From Clostridia bacterium (GTDB lineage Bacteria; Bacillota; Clostridia; Peptostreptococcales; Caminicellaceae), in NCBI GenBank assembly GCA_022361035.1, contig JAKSBP010000139.1, positions 1-64,000 on the forward strand: a stretch of 64,000 nucleotides of DNA. The letters are read 5' to 3'. The notes beneath the pieces were generated by a model that saw only the letters and a list, made by a program, of their open reading frames with translations, was not told the origin of the DNA and made no database searches. Each line of letters opens with the position of its first letter. Position 1 is the stretch's first letter. Positions 1 to 11,000 of the stretch are shown piece after piece. Position numbers and translations under genes: made by a program.

Positions 1-113
1 ATGTGTTAGATTATAAAAAGCTTCCTTATTCCCCATTTCTCTATACCCCTTATATAAAAAGTTTTTTTATATGAGATTTTCTATATCCTTTTACCCCATA
101 AAATTTCATTTTT
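1..113. other. Left-edge noncoding stretch
   Basis: AT-rich sequence downstream of the exporter gene. A weak A/T-only inverted repeat around 50-75 (TATATAAAAA facing TTTTTTATA) could be the operon's terminator but lacks a GC-rich stem. Nothing else is visible before the window edge. Confidence 0.3.
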
Positions 114-1307
114 TTAGCTTTTACATTCCAATTTCTTAAAGAAGTTAGAAATACATATCCAACCTATTAATATAAGTATGCAACCAATGCTTCCCATTAA
201 AAAGCTAAAATCAAATATGTTTACTGCATAGCCTAGAACTAAAGATAACACTGACATAATGAGTGAATTTATAAAACTCACAGCAGAAAGCAAAGTAGCC
301 CTTTGCTCAGAAGGCAACTGTTGATTTATAATGCCAAAGGCTATAGGGTCTAAAATACAAAAAGCTAACTCTATAGCAAAAAAACCTATTATTATAAGTA
401 CATTAATACCAAGAGCCGTCATCAGAAAAAATACAGCTAAAGCACATAAGGAAACCATAATAACTGTTTTAGCTGAAAACTTTTTCTCTAGAACATGTGC
501 TTTTATTGAGATAAAAGCCGATATTAATGAGGACATTGAATAAATAACTGAAACACCAAAAACTGAAACACCTATCTTATTAAATAGTTCCTGGCTGAAA
601 ATATAATATAAAGAAACCATACCCCCTACAATTGCAATTCCCAAAAATAGCATCCTAACCCTAGGATTTAATTTTAAGAAGGCTGTTGTCTCTGATATAA
701 GTGAGGAAAGTGTTTTGTGCTCTGTATGTTCTCCAAAGGATATCTCTTTAAGGCAGATACATCCTAACAAGGCAATTATCTGGGTTAGTATAGATGCAGA
801 AAAAATCAATGCCCAAGAGACTTTTTGTAATAGTCCTCCAATACCTATTGCTACAGATGTTGCAATCGTTATTATTGCTAGATATCGCCCCGCAATCTTA
901 CTGGATTTATCTTCACGTCCATACTTTTTAAGTGAGTCATATAACAAGGCTTCATCGGAACCAGAAATAAAAGTTAATCCAACTCCATACATAACAAATG
1001 CTAATGAAATTAAATAACTATTATTAGCAAGCAACATGCTAGCTAAATATAAAATAATCAGGCATCTACCCACTATAAGCGATTTTTTTCGTCCATACCT
1101 ATCTCCAAAAAGTCCTGTAGGCAATTCTCCAATAATCATTGACATATTTAAAAGGGCTTGAAAAAAAGCAATTTGTAGTAGGGAATAACCCCTACTAACA
1201 AGATAAATTATCCAGATTGCACGTTCAAAGCTACTGTTACCGAAAAACCCTATTATAAACAGAAGCTTTTCATTAGGGTGTTTTTTTAATGTACTAGATA
1301 ATGGCAT
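114..1307 (-). CDS. MFS exporter at the end of the NRPS operon
   Basis: A 397-residue major facilitator superfamily protein, normal length for a 12-helix drug/H+ antiporter. The loop after the second helix carries the MFS motif A (GLFGDRYGRKK, about residues 66-76). The rest is a run of hydrophobic helices with short loops, and I see no fused domain. Its ATG follows the TAA stop of the upstream peptidase gene with no spacer, and that gene's last codons (GAAGGGAGA) provide the ribosome binding site, so the two are translationally coupled. The position suggests that it exports the NRPS product, as transporters do next to ClbP-type peptidases in other clusters. The family call is firm; the substrate is inferred from context only. 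Confidence 0.85.
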   Translation of the reverse strand: MPLSSTLKKHPNEKLLFIIGFFGNSSFERAIWIIYLVSRGYSLLQIAFFQALLNMSMIIGELPTGLFGDRYGRKKSLIVGRCLIILYLASMLLANNSYLISLAFVMYGVGLTFISGSDEALLYDSLKKYGREDKSSKIAGRYLAIITIATSVAIGIGGLLQKVSWALIFSASILTQIIALLGCICLKEISFGEHTEHKTLSSLISETTAFLKLNPRVRMLFLGIAIVGGMVSLYYIFSQELFNKIGVSVFGVSVIYSMSSLISAFISIKAHVLEKKFSAKTVIMVSLCALAVFFLMTALGINVLIIIGFFAIELAFCILDPIAFGIINQQLPSEQRATLLSAVSFINSLIMSVLSLVLGYAVNIFDFSFLMGSIGCILILIGWICISNFFKKLECKS

Positions 1308-2804
1308 TTAATTTCTCCCTTCAACATTATGAATAGATTTCTTTTTCAGAAATAATCCTCTAATTCCAAAAACCACGCCCCATAGAAAAACTGCCAAGGT
1401 TAACCATCCAAAACCTTGTGGCATAAATGCTGCGACTGCCCATCCCTGGGTAAAGCTGCCTAGATAAAAAAACATATACCATAAAATCATTATAGTCATA
1501 GGCATAAATACATGTATGACTACGTGTAAAATCGGTTTTTTAATATTGACCCTTGTCCGCCCTGAGTGTATATTCAAGCTAGTTATTATTGAATATATCA
1601 CAGCACCCACAGCGAGAAGCAAAGCAATAATGCGGGTTATAAGAGCCTCTTTCTTAGACTCGTGATAAAATTGGGGCTTTGAGCCGTCCTTCCACTCAAT
1701 CCATAGACTTGCTATTTCTGTTATGAGTTTTTCACCATTGTCACTATTAGTTAGGATAACAATTCCATCACCTTCCTCAGGGCATATCATAAACCGTGAA
1801 CGCCATCCTCTATTTGCACCGCCGTGCCAGACTACTTTTGTTTCATTGGGTAAAGTTCCTAGTATACAGCCCAAAGCATAATTTTCTCTCTGAGAAGTGT
1901 ACATTAAGGATAAATTTTCTTTACTTAAAATATTTTTACCAAAACTTGTTTCTCCAGTGTATGCTGCCATGAATTTGGCTATATCCTTTGAAGTACTGTA
2001 TAATCCAGCAGCTGCCTTTTCAGTAAATAGATAGTTTGGAAGCTGTTGTCCCATAACGCCATAGGCTACAGCAGTTTTTTCATGTACCTCTGAATTAAAA
2101 TCAAATGAGCTATTATCCATACCTAAGGGTTTTAGTATCTCTTTTTGCATATATTCTGAAAAAGCCATTCCTGTCACATCTTCTATTACTAGCTGTAGTA
2201 GAGTATATCCTCCACCTGAATACAAAAACTTTTTTTCTGGCTCACCTATTACTTTAAAACCAAATTTCCCAGTTAAAGATTCTTCTAAGGAGAGCAGCTT
2301 TTCACTAGGATGAGTTCCGGGATAGTTTACCTTAGCGATTCCAGCAGCATGATTTAATAAATGTCTTATTGTAATTTTCGAAGAGTTATATTGAGAATGA
2401 GGTAAACTCCAAGATTTAAGATATTCCTCTACAGGTGAATCAAGTTCAAGCTTGCCTTCCTCTACTAGCTTCATTACACCCCAAGCAGTCACAGACTTTG
2501 AACAGGATGCAACTTGAAAAATTGTATTAGAATCTATAGGCCTACCCCTAGCTTTATCCGCTAATCCATAACCCCTAAACCATTGTATATCACCATCTTC
2601 TACAATAGTTACAGCAGCTCCAGGAATATTGTATCTTTTTAGGAATAAAGGAATTTCTTTATCTAGCACATCCTCTATCGTCAAAGTTCCTTGTCTGCTT
2701 GAATCTATATATTTTAAGGTGTCTGCACATACATTTGTAAAAAGCCCTAAAAGTCCAAAAAATATAAAAAGTAAAATTAGTATTTTGTCTCTTAACAAGT
2801 TCAT
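1308..2804 (-). CDS. ClbP-like membrane serine peptidase (beta-lactamase fold)
   Basis: 498 residues. An N-terminal hydrophobic signal (about 8-26) is followed by a beta-lactamase/D-peptidase domain with SxxK (S100-C-S-K103), a tyrosine motif Y195-S-G where Y-S-N is usual, and H-G-G at 327-329. The C-terminus has three membrane helices (about 391-410, 424-447, 454-486). Colibactin peptidase ClbP has the same plan (about 500 residues, S95/K98/Y186, three C-terminal helices) and removes an N-acyl-D-Asn prodrug group after export; ZmaM and XcnG belong to the same group. Placement between the NRPS genes and an exporter fits extracytoplasmic maturation or self-protection. Similar membrane-bound hydrolases also occur outside NRPS loci, so the prodrug role is an inference. 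Start chosen at the ATG about nine bases after GGGAGA. Confidence 0.75.
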   Translation of the reverse strand: MNLLRDKILILLFIFFGLLGLFTNVCADTLKYIDSSRQGTLTIEDVLDKEIPLFLKRYNIPGAAVTIVEDGDIQWFRGYGLADKARGRPIDSNTIFQVASCSKSVTAWGVMKLVEEGKLELDSPVEEYLKSWSLPHSQYNSSKITIRHLLNHAAGIAKVNYPGTHPSEKLLSLEESLTGKFGFKVIGEPEKKFLYSGGGYTLLQLVIEDVTGMAFSEYMQKEILKPLGMDNSSFDFNSEVHEKTAVAYGVMGQQLPNYLFTEKAAAGLYSTSKDIAKFMAAYTGETSFGKNILSKENLSLMYTSQRENYALGCILGTLPNETKVVWHGGANRGWRSRFMICPEEGDGIVILTNSDNGEKLITEIASLWIEWKDGSKPQFYHESKKEALITRIIALLLAVGAVIYSIITSLNIHSGRTRVNIKKPILHVVIHVFMPMTIMILWYMFFYLGSFTQGWAVAAFMPQGFGWLTLAVFLWGVVFGIRGLFLKKKSIHNVEGRN

Positions 2805-2838
2805 ATTATTAAATCTCCCATAATAGTATTTATAAAGA

Positions 2839-2872
2839 TTAACAAGCAGATTTTACAGTTTAACCTGCTTGT
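2839..2872 (-). other. Hairpin in the gap between the acetyltransferase and peptidase genes
   Basis: Inverted repeat ACAAGCAG/CTGCTTGT with a loop of about 18 nt in the 149-nt gap. Read on the minus strand it is followed by only a weak T-rich stretch, so it could be a partial terminator that lowers expression of the last two genes, or an RNA stabiliser. Confidence 0.35.
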
Positions 2873-2953
2873 AAATCCCTTCCTTTAAAGGCTTTCTCCA
2901 TAATTTTTCTAAGGAATACCATAGTTTTTAAATCATTATATAGATAAGCAACA

Positions 2954-3733
2954 TCAACTTCCTTCACCCTGTAGGCTAAAAAAAAGTTCGGTTTTTTCTC
3001 CCACTTTAGTAAAACTACACTTCTCATACATTTCATTGATAGTGTCTGAAGCATCGGTTACTAAATAAGCTATATTGACACCTGACTCTTCCGCCTGCTT
3101 TAACAAATATTTAAGCATTGCTGTCCCAAACCCTTTTCTCTGATACTGCTCCAATATATCAAAATCCTCAATTTTAGCAATCCCATTACATGTTAAAACT
3201 TCAGCATTACCAATAGGAATATTATTGTGATATATGACATATAAGCTTAATCCTGAGTTCGGCTGTCTATATATTTCTGACTTTCTATAGATTCTTCGCT
3301 TCGCAAAATCCTCTCCCATAATTGACCCGTTTACTAAAATGTCAACTTCTATTCCATCCTCCAGTATTTCAGGTGTTTTTGCTTCCTTTATTACACAGTC
3401 AGAATTGCCCTTAAGAAGCATATACTTATTTGTTTGAGTGTACATAAAATTGTATATTGTCATCTCTCCTAATACAGGCAAATCCTTTACTGTTGTAATA
3501 TCTATTGGAAAATTAGATTCGATTCTCAAAAAATCTTTATTATTTTTTATTCTTTCTTCAATTTCTTTTATTATGGTCTGCTTTATATTTTTACTTTTTT
3601 TAATCAGTGTATAGTTAAGGGTATACATATCTATAATGCTATTATCCCAAAACCTTATTAAATCATTAGTTTCTATACTACAAGAAAACCTTTTAGTATA
3701 TTCCTTTTCTACTTCAATTAACTTTTCTAACAT
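2954..3733 (-). CDS. GNAT-family acetyltransferase in the NRPS operon
   Basis: 259 residues. The C-terminal half (about 140-255) is a GNAT fold with the acetyl-CoA pyrophosphate-binding motif Q-R-K-G-F-G-T-A and the later N-E-M-Y-E-K-C-S-F element. The first 130 residues are hydrophilic, partly helical and not recognised; they resemble the N-terminal extensions of two-part GNATs. It lies 59 nt downstream of the diaminobutyrate aminotransferase gene in the same operon. Acetyltransferases in amino-sugar or diamino-acid peptide clusters often inactivate the product inside the producer (ZmaR for zwittermicin, EdeQ for edeine), so self-resistance or product tailoring are the leading ideas. Neither is shown by the sequence. 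It is distinct from the GNAT-like domain inside the second NRPS. Confidence 0.75.
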   Translation of the reverse strand: MLEKLIEVEKEYTKRFSCSIETNDLIRFWDNSIIDMYTLNYTLIKKSKNIKQTIIKEIEERIKNNKDFLRIESNFPIDITTVKDLPVLGEMTIYNFMYTQTNKYMLLKGNSDCVIKEAKTPEILEDGIEVDILVNGSIMGEDFAKRRIYRKSEIYRQPNSGLSLYVIYHNNIPIGNAEVLTCNGIAKIEDFDILEQYQRKGFGTAMLKYLLKQAEESGVNIAYLVTDASDTINEMYEKCSFTKVGEKTELFFSLQGEGS

Positions 3734-3792
3734 AAAAATGATACCTCTTTCTTTATAAAAATATTTTTAATATCATAGTTCTATTATTCTAT

Positions 3793-5064
3793 TTACTTCA
3801 ATATAGTCCGTCTATTTATATGCTCAGTAATAGCCTTTTTGATGATAGAACAGCCTTTCTCAAGCAATTCGATTTCTACTGTTAAAGCTGGCATAAGCTT
3901 AACCACACTACCGTTACGCCCAGCTCTTTCTATTATCAATCCATTCTCATAGCAATAGGAAACTATTTTTTTTGATATATCTTTCCTACTAAAGAGTGAA
4001 AAATCAATGCCCCACATCATCCCTAAACCTCGTACCTTTAAATTCTTACTGATAGGTAATATCTCTTGTTCAAAATACCGCTTAATAAAGCTCTCCTTTA
4101 ACTTAACTTGCCCCTGTAGATTTTCATATTTACTTAATTCTAGTGCAGCTGTTCCCCCCACAAAAGCCAGCTGATTGCCTCTAAATGTACCATTGTGTTC
4201 TGCCGGCTTCCATATATCAAGCTCAGGCTTTATAAGCAGTAAGGACATAGGCAGTCCAATTCCGCTGATAGATTTCGATACAGTTATCATATCCGGTATA
4301 ATACCTGCCCTTTGAAATGAAAAAAAGGGGCCAGTTCGTCCACATCCAGTTTGTATTTCGTCACAAATTAGTAAAATCTCATGCCTATCACACAGTATTC
4401 TTAAATTACGAAGCCATTCTACTGGCGCCTCAACAACACCGCCCTCACCTTGTACTGTTTCCAATATAATTGCAGCAGGCTTTTCGATTCCTGAATGGTC
4501 ATCACTAAGTATTGCTTCAATATAGCCTATTGTATCAATATTGCTCATAAATCCAGAGGGAAATGGCATAAACGTTACATTTCCAAGGGGTTGACCGGCA
4601 CCTTCTCTATCGGATATATTGCTGCTAACTGATAAGCTTCCCAAAGACATTCCATGGAATGAGCCCATAAAAGCAAATACATTTGTTCTCTTTTTCACTT
4701 TTCTGGCTAGTTTCAATGCAGCTTCAACTGCGTTCGTACCCGTTGGACCACAAAACTGTATCTTATGATTTAAGTTTCCAGGCTTTAGTACAATTTCTGA
4801 TAGCTTATCTATAAATTCTCTTTTTGCTGGAGTATGGATATCCAACCCATGTATAATGTTATCTGAACTTATATATGTAAGGATTCTTTGTTTTATAAAT
4901 TCATTATTATGACCATAATTCAAAGCACCGGCTCCTGATAAAAAATCTATATATTCTTTCCCTGATTCTGAATACATCATAGAACCCTTGGCTGCACAAA
5001 ACACATCAGGAAATGTTCTACAGTAAGACCTTACATTTGATTCAAGGATTTCAAATATGTTCAT
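3793..5064 (-). CDS. EctB-like diaminobutyrate-2-oxoglutarate aminotransferase
   Basis: 423-residue class III PLP aminotransferase. The N-terminus (I-F-E-x-L-E-S-x-V-R-S-Y-C-R) and the stretch with GALNYGHNN are characteristic of the EctB/diaminobutyrate aminotransferase group, and CGPTGTNAVEAALKLARK forms the phosphate-binding region. The PLP aspartate is in L-I-C-D-E-I-Q-T-G and the Schiff-base lysine in T-V-S-K-S. The family makes L-2,4-diaminobutyrate (Dab) from aspartate semialdehyde and glutamate. No ectA or ectC is nearby, which argues against ectoine synthesis and for supply of Dab as an NRPS building block, as in polymyxin-type clusters. It begins 18 nt after the NRPS stop codon, so it is tightly linked to the assembly line. 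Confidence 0.85.
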   Translation of the reverse strand: MNIFEILESNVRSYCRTFPDVFCAAKGSMMYSESGKEYIDFLSGAGALNYGHNNEFIKQRILTYISSDNIIHGLDIHTPAKREFIDKLSEIVLKPGNLNHKIQFCGPTGTNAVEAALKLARKVKKRTNVFAFMGSFHGMSLGSLSVSSNISDREGAGQPLGNVTFMPFPSGFMSNIDTIGYIEAILSDDHSGIEKPAAIILETVQGEGGVVEAPVEWLRNLRILCDRHEILLICDEIQTGCGRTGPFFSFQRAGIIPDMITVSKSISGIGLPMSLLLIKPELDIWKPAEHNGTFRGNQLAFVGGTAALELSKYENLQGQVKLKESFIKRYFEQEILPISKNLKVRGLGMMWGIDFSLFSRKDISKKIVSYCYENGLIIERAGRNGSVVKLMPALTVEIELLEKGCSIIKKAITEHINRRTILK

Positions 5065-5082
5065 ATAGTCCTCCTATACCTA

Positions 5083-8000
5083 CTATTTATCTTTATCAAT
5101 TGAGAATATTGCCCTTTCAAAGAATGATTTATTTAACTTAATAAATTCTCTATCTATAAGCTGATAGTGATTTCCGTTCCCCTTATGGAAAATAACTTTT
5201 GAACTCGTTAAATTACTCCATGATTCGAAGGTCTGAACAGACTCACCTGCATTGAAAATTATATATATAGGTGCTTTAATAGATTCACAATTAACTATAT
5301 AGCTATCCAATATCATATACTTTCTTATCAGTGAAGCAAGCTTTTCTTTTTCTTCTTGGCTTAAGCATTCATAATAGGGATGAGTTATATCTCCACCATC
5401 TACCTTTATATCATTACTGTCCGTATTATAATCTCTAGTAATATTAGGTGTAGAGTCAATAACTATCAGTTTTTCAATATTTAAATTTTTTGCCTCCAGC
5501 GCTTTTACAACCTCATAGCCTAATCTGGCTCCTGTAGAATATCCCATTATAGTAATAGGTCCATCTATATTAAGGCCTTCAATCATTTGTACACATTGAC
5601 ATATTATATTATCTACAGACTCACCAATATTTTCATATTCATTCAGCAAAGCCATGTTTAAGGCATAGCAGGCTACTTCTGGTATTGCATTAGCTAATTC
5701 CATGAATTCTATAGGCATTGTTGAAATAGAGGGAATACATATTAAATTATTTCTTCCACCTTGACTCAACTGCTCTATATACAATTCATCTACCACTATC
5801 GGATTATTATCTTCTATATAATTAGCCAGCTTATAAATATTTGGATTCTTAAATAACTCAATCACAGGTACTTTTACATTGAAATATTTTTCGATTTTTG
5901 AAAGTAATACTAATGCATTTATAGAGTGTCCTCCTAATTCAAAGAAGCTTTCATAAATCCCTATGTTTTCAGTATCTAATACTTTATGGAAAAACTCCTG
6001 CAGCTTAATCTGTATACTATTTTTCGGCATAATCCTTCTATCATTTGCAAAATCTATATGAACTTTTTTAAGCTTTAATTTATCATTTTTACCTGAATCT
6101 AGCTTTGGAATCCTATCCATAACAAACATTTTATTTGGAATCATATACATAGGTAGATATTCTGCCAGATAATCCTTTAAATGAGCTTCATCTATATGAC
6201 TCCAATTAATCTTAGAGCCACAAAGTGAATGGTCAAACCAGACACCGGGGTCATAGTATTCTGCTATACCATTATCAAAATCTACACTTACCATATCTAA
6301 AGTATCATTAAAATAATAATCTTCTAAGTCTTTGAAACTCTGTAAAGTCCATTTTTCCCAATCTGATATACTACCTTTTATGTACTGTGATTCAGACTCT
6401 ACCTTGAGAATCACACCACCTTCCTGCTGATGTATCCTTAACCAGTTGTCTTTACACAGATTTTCTTCATCCTTTAGGCTTACATACTCATCGATAGAAA
6501 GATTCTGATGTCTAACCTTTCCTATGGGTCTTATTATACCTATACAATGTTTGAAAGCAGCATTACTAGCCAATGCTTTAAAGCCTTCTATAAGGAACTT
6601 GCTTAATCCCTCTCCTCTAAGGTTTGGATCAACTACACCCGCAAGTATAACTACAGTATTTATCTGACTTTTATATTGCATATCTTTAAAGCCTTTTTGA
6701 ACTGCTCCATCCCAGCCCTTAGGTAAGTTATCGGGGGTTCCATCCCAGTACAAAGGTATGGAGTTTCCTATTCCACAAACCTTTCCTTCTTCGTTAAGTA
6801 TTGTAAATTGGAATTCTGGGAAGACACTATAAAGCATATTCCAATATTTTTTCAATATCTCAGAACCCGAAAAATAACTAGGCCATGCTTCATGGTGAAG
6901 TGCGTCAAAGTCTTTCTTTAAGGCCGGGTTCTGTGCTACAGTATACATCCGATATCTGCTTCCATTCTTACTTATAAAGGTATTTAGGCTTTCTTCTACT
7001 TCAATAAAAGCTAATAATCTTTCATGTTTTTGCTCACTCTTATCTACTATTACCGCAGCATTATGAATGTGTTCATTAGATAAAAGCCTATTCTCTATTT
7101 CATCTATTTCTATTCTATTTCCATTGACTTTTACTTGGTTGTCCAACCTACCAAGTATAAGGATATTTCCATCTTCTGTATAAAGGGCCTTGTCACCTGT
7201 TTTATATAGCTTATCGCTAAAACCATCCTTAAATATATTATCAATAAAACTTTCCATTGTAAGCTCATGGTTATTCAAGTAACCCTTGGCATTTCCTAAA
7301 GAAGAAATATATAACTCTCCTGAAATACCTATGGGGCATGTATTCATATGGTTATCTAATACATAAAGAGCAGTATTTCCTATAGGTTTTCCTACAGGGA
7401 CTATGTCTCCGTCAAAACTTAAAGAACAATCAAATCTTGAAGCATCAACGGTTATTTCAGTAGGCCCGTAATGATTATTTAATTTACAATTAAAATTATC
7501 TAAAAATTTATCTCTTAATGTCTTTGTCAATATTGCTCCTCCCACTATCACATTTTTTAGTGAAAGTAGGTGAGATACCTCTCCCTTAATCTTGGCATTG
7601 ACTATCTTTTCCAATACAAGGGGAACAAATTGGGCAATTGTTACCTCATAGTTATTTATATATTCACAAATTGCAGAGATATTATTTCTTTTCTCCTGTT
7701 CCAATACTACAATCCTAGCACCTGTAGCCAATGGGTATAATATATCCAATATCGATGCATCAAATATTATTGGTGTATGGAATAATACAGTGTCGGAATT
7801 ATTGAGATTATATAGCTGCTGTGTGGAAGTAATTAAGTTATTTATTCCTCTATGACATATTTCTATTCCTTTAGGTGCACCTGTTGAACCCGATGTGAAT
7901 ATGATATATGCACTATCTTCACCATAAACATTTATAGATGGATTATCTTTTTTCTGAGACAGTATGTTTACACGTTCTTTATCGACATTTACTATTTTAT

Positions 8001-11000
8001 CTTTAAAGGACTTGTCAATTTCATCAGTCATGTAATCTGAACAGGTTACAATTTTATCTATACCTGCCTGAGACACAATATTTTTTATTCTATTCAGTGG
8101 AAGCTCATCACTTAACGGAATATAAACTGCTCCACATTTCAATATACCTAATAACATGGTTATCATATTGAAGGATGGTGGCATAAATAATCCTACTCGA
8201 CTACTTTTATTAATACCCATGTTCATTAGATAATGGGCTATCTGATTTGAGGTTTCATTAACGTCTTTATATGTATAATTCTTACCCTTATATACTACAG
8301 CAGTCATGCTGCTGTTTTCTTTTACAGAGTTTTCAACTATGTTATGAATACCTATATCTGGCAAACTATATACCCATGGGTTTTTAGCATTACTTTCTAT
8401 GATAATTCTATCATCTTCGTCTAGTATATTGAACCTTTCAATAGACATCTCTGGACTTGTTAAGCACTGAGGTATTAATTCAATATAACGGTTAAGTATT
8501 TTTTGTGCCGTTGATTCTTTAAATAAATCGGTATCATATCTTAAGGAGAACACCATATAGTCTAGGGCATAATCTACCTGTAGAGTAAAGTCAAAGGCTG
8601 TAGTACCAGAATCATAGTCAATAGAATAGCCCTCGGCTTCAATACCATTCAATTTAAGAGTAAAGAGCTCGGTTTCATCATTCTGAACTCCAAAGAATAC
8701 AGAGATTATTTTAGTTCTGGAAAAATCCATATTACAATGCAATTCTTCAATTACTTTATTAAAGGGATATAAGTGATTATCATATGCTTCTACGGAAACT
8801 TGTTTTGTATGTTCCATCAAATCCATAAAGCTCCAACTGCCATTTAAATTACATCTTATAGGTAGTGCAGAAGCAAATAGCCCCATAAGAGGTTCAATAT
8901 CCTCATTGTCCCTATTTGCAATAGGAGTCCCCACAACAAAATCTTTTTGAAATGTTAATCTATGGAGCAACATGTTTAAAATAGATAACAAAAATATCTG
9001 ATGGGTTACATTATTCTTTTTACAAAACTCATCTATTTCTGCCTTTTGCTTAAGACTAATTGTATTAATTAAAGTTTTACCCCTAAAGGCTTGGATTGGA
9101 GGCCTTGGATAATCGAATGGTAAATTTAATTGCTCCGGTAAAACTGAATATTTATCTAACCAATACTTTCTATGTTTTTCTAGATTTCCGTTATTGATTA
9201 TCTTATTTATCCATCTTGCATAATCAAAAAAGTTAATTCTAAGTTCTGGCAACTTAATTTCTTGCCCACTTACCATCAAATTATAGCCTGTCTGTATTTC
9301 TCTATAAAAATTAAAGCTTGACAGTTGATCCCACATGATATGGTTTGTAACAAATAAAAATACATACTCATCATTTTGTACTCTAATAAGTTTCATTAAA
9401 TACACAGGAGCTTTTTTCAAATCAAAAACGGTGTCAAATGCCTGTATTACAATCTGTTTTAGCTCCTCGTCCCTATTTTGTAGCTGCCTTATATCAAGTA
9501 CATCGTCGACATTTATTGTTTTAATATCATTGTAAAGCCTTAGATATGGTTTACCATCCACTTCAAAGAAAGCACTACGGAGTATATCATGTCTTCGAAC
9601 TATATAGTTTAATACATCAATAAAAACCTTTACTTGCAAATCGCCTTTAAGCCTTACAGATTCTATAACATTGTAAAAAACACTTCCTGGATTAAGCTTT
9701 AACAGATACCATTCAGGATATTGTATTGGTGATGCTTCACAGTGTGTCTTTTCCCCCTCCTGGGAAATTACCATTAAGCTTTCATCAAATACCAATTCAT
9801 GGTGATTTTTATCAATAACTTTTGCTAACTCATCTAATCTAGGATTTTCAAAAAAGTCTTTAAGTGATAAGTTAACTTTAAGCTGTTTTCTTACTCTACT
9901 AATCATTTGAATAGCAAGTACTGAATGTCCTCCAAGTTCAAAAAAGGTATGATTGGTACTAATCCTATCAACCTTTAACAGCTCTCCCCATATATTAACC
10001 AGCGTTTCCTCTATTTCATTGCTCGGTAAAAGGAATTCACTCTCTTGTGTAGAAACCATCTGGGGATTGGGAAGTGCCTTTCTATTTAACTTTCCATTGC
10101 TAGTTAAAGGTAACTCCTCCATAAAAACAAAATAGTATGGAATCATATACTCTGGTAAAAATCCTTTAATATGTTCCTTTAAATCCTCTTGGAATATCGC
10201 TTTTGAGCATGTCACATTATCATCAGTAACCAAGTAAGCACATATATATTTATCTTCAAATTCGTTGCTATAGGCTAATACTGCTGCCTCTTTAACTCCA
10301 TTGAATTTTAAAATAATATTTTCTATTTCTCCAGGTTCTATTCTGAATCCTCTTACCTTTACCTGATTATCTATTCTGCCTATAAATTCAATATTTCCAT
10401 CTTTAAGCCAACGTGCTAAATCACCTGTTTTGTACATCCTACAGTTGGGCATAAAGCTATTTTCTACAAACTTTTTCCAAGTTAAATCTGGCCTATTATG
10501 ATACCCACGTGCCAGCCCATTACCTGATACACATAACTCCCCTGGAACACCTATAGGATTTAACTCACCATTTTTACCTATAATATAGCAAGTTACATTT
10601 TTTATGGGCTTACCTATGAGAACCCTTTTATCTTCCGGTACAAACTTATATACTGTAGTACATACACCATTCTCTGTAGGACCGTATTCATTATAAAGCT
10701 GGACATTCGGTAGTTTATCGAAATGCTCCTCTACTAGTCCTTCTGTAATACTGTCTCCTGCCACAGTTACAGACTTTACCTGTTTAAGACTGTCGTATAT
10801 TTCACTCAGGAAGGTTTTATACAAATTAGGTACAATTAAAAAATGAGTAATTTTATTCTTCTCAATAACTGTTTTTAAATAATTTAAATTAAGACGATTT
10901 TCTTGATTTAACATCACTATACTCGAACCGCTTATCAGTGGTGTAAATATATCCTCAACAGAGCTATCAAAAGAAAAGGACGGAATTTGCAAGACAATAT

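Noticed and set aside
2860-3054. 64-codon frame overlapping the 3' end of the free GNAT gene
   Set aside because: Its first half is an out-of-frame reading of the GNAT C-terminus and the rest has no family resemblance or ribosome binding site. The GNAT frame itself ends normally, so no frameshift is needed.
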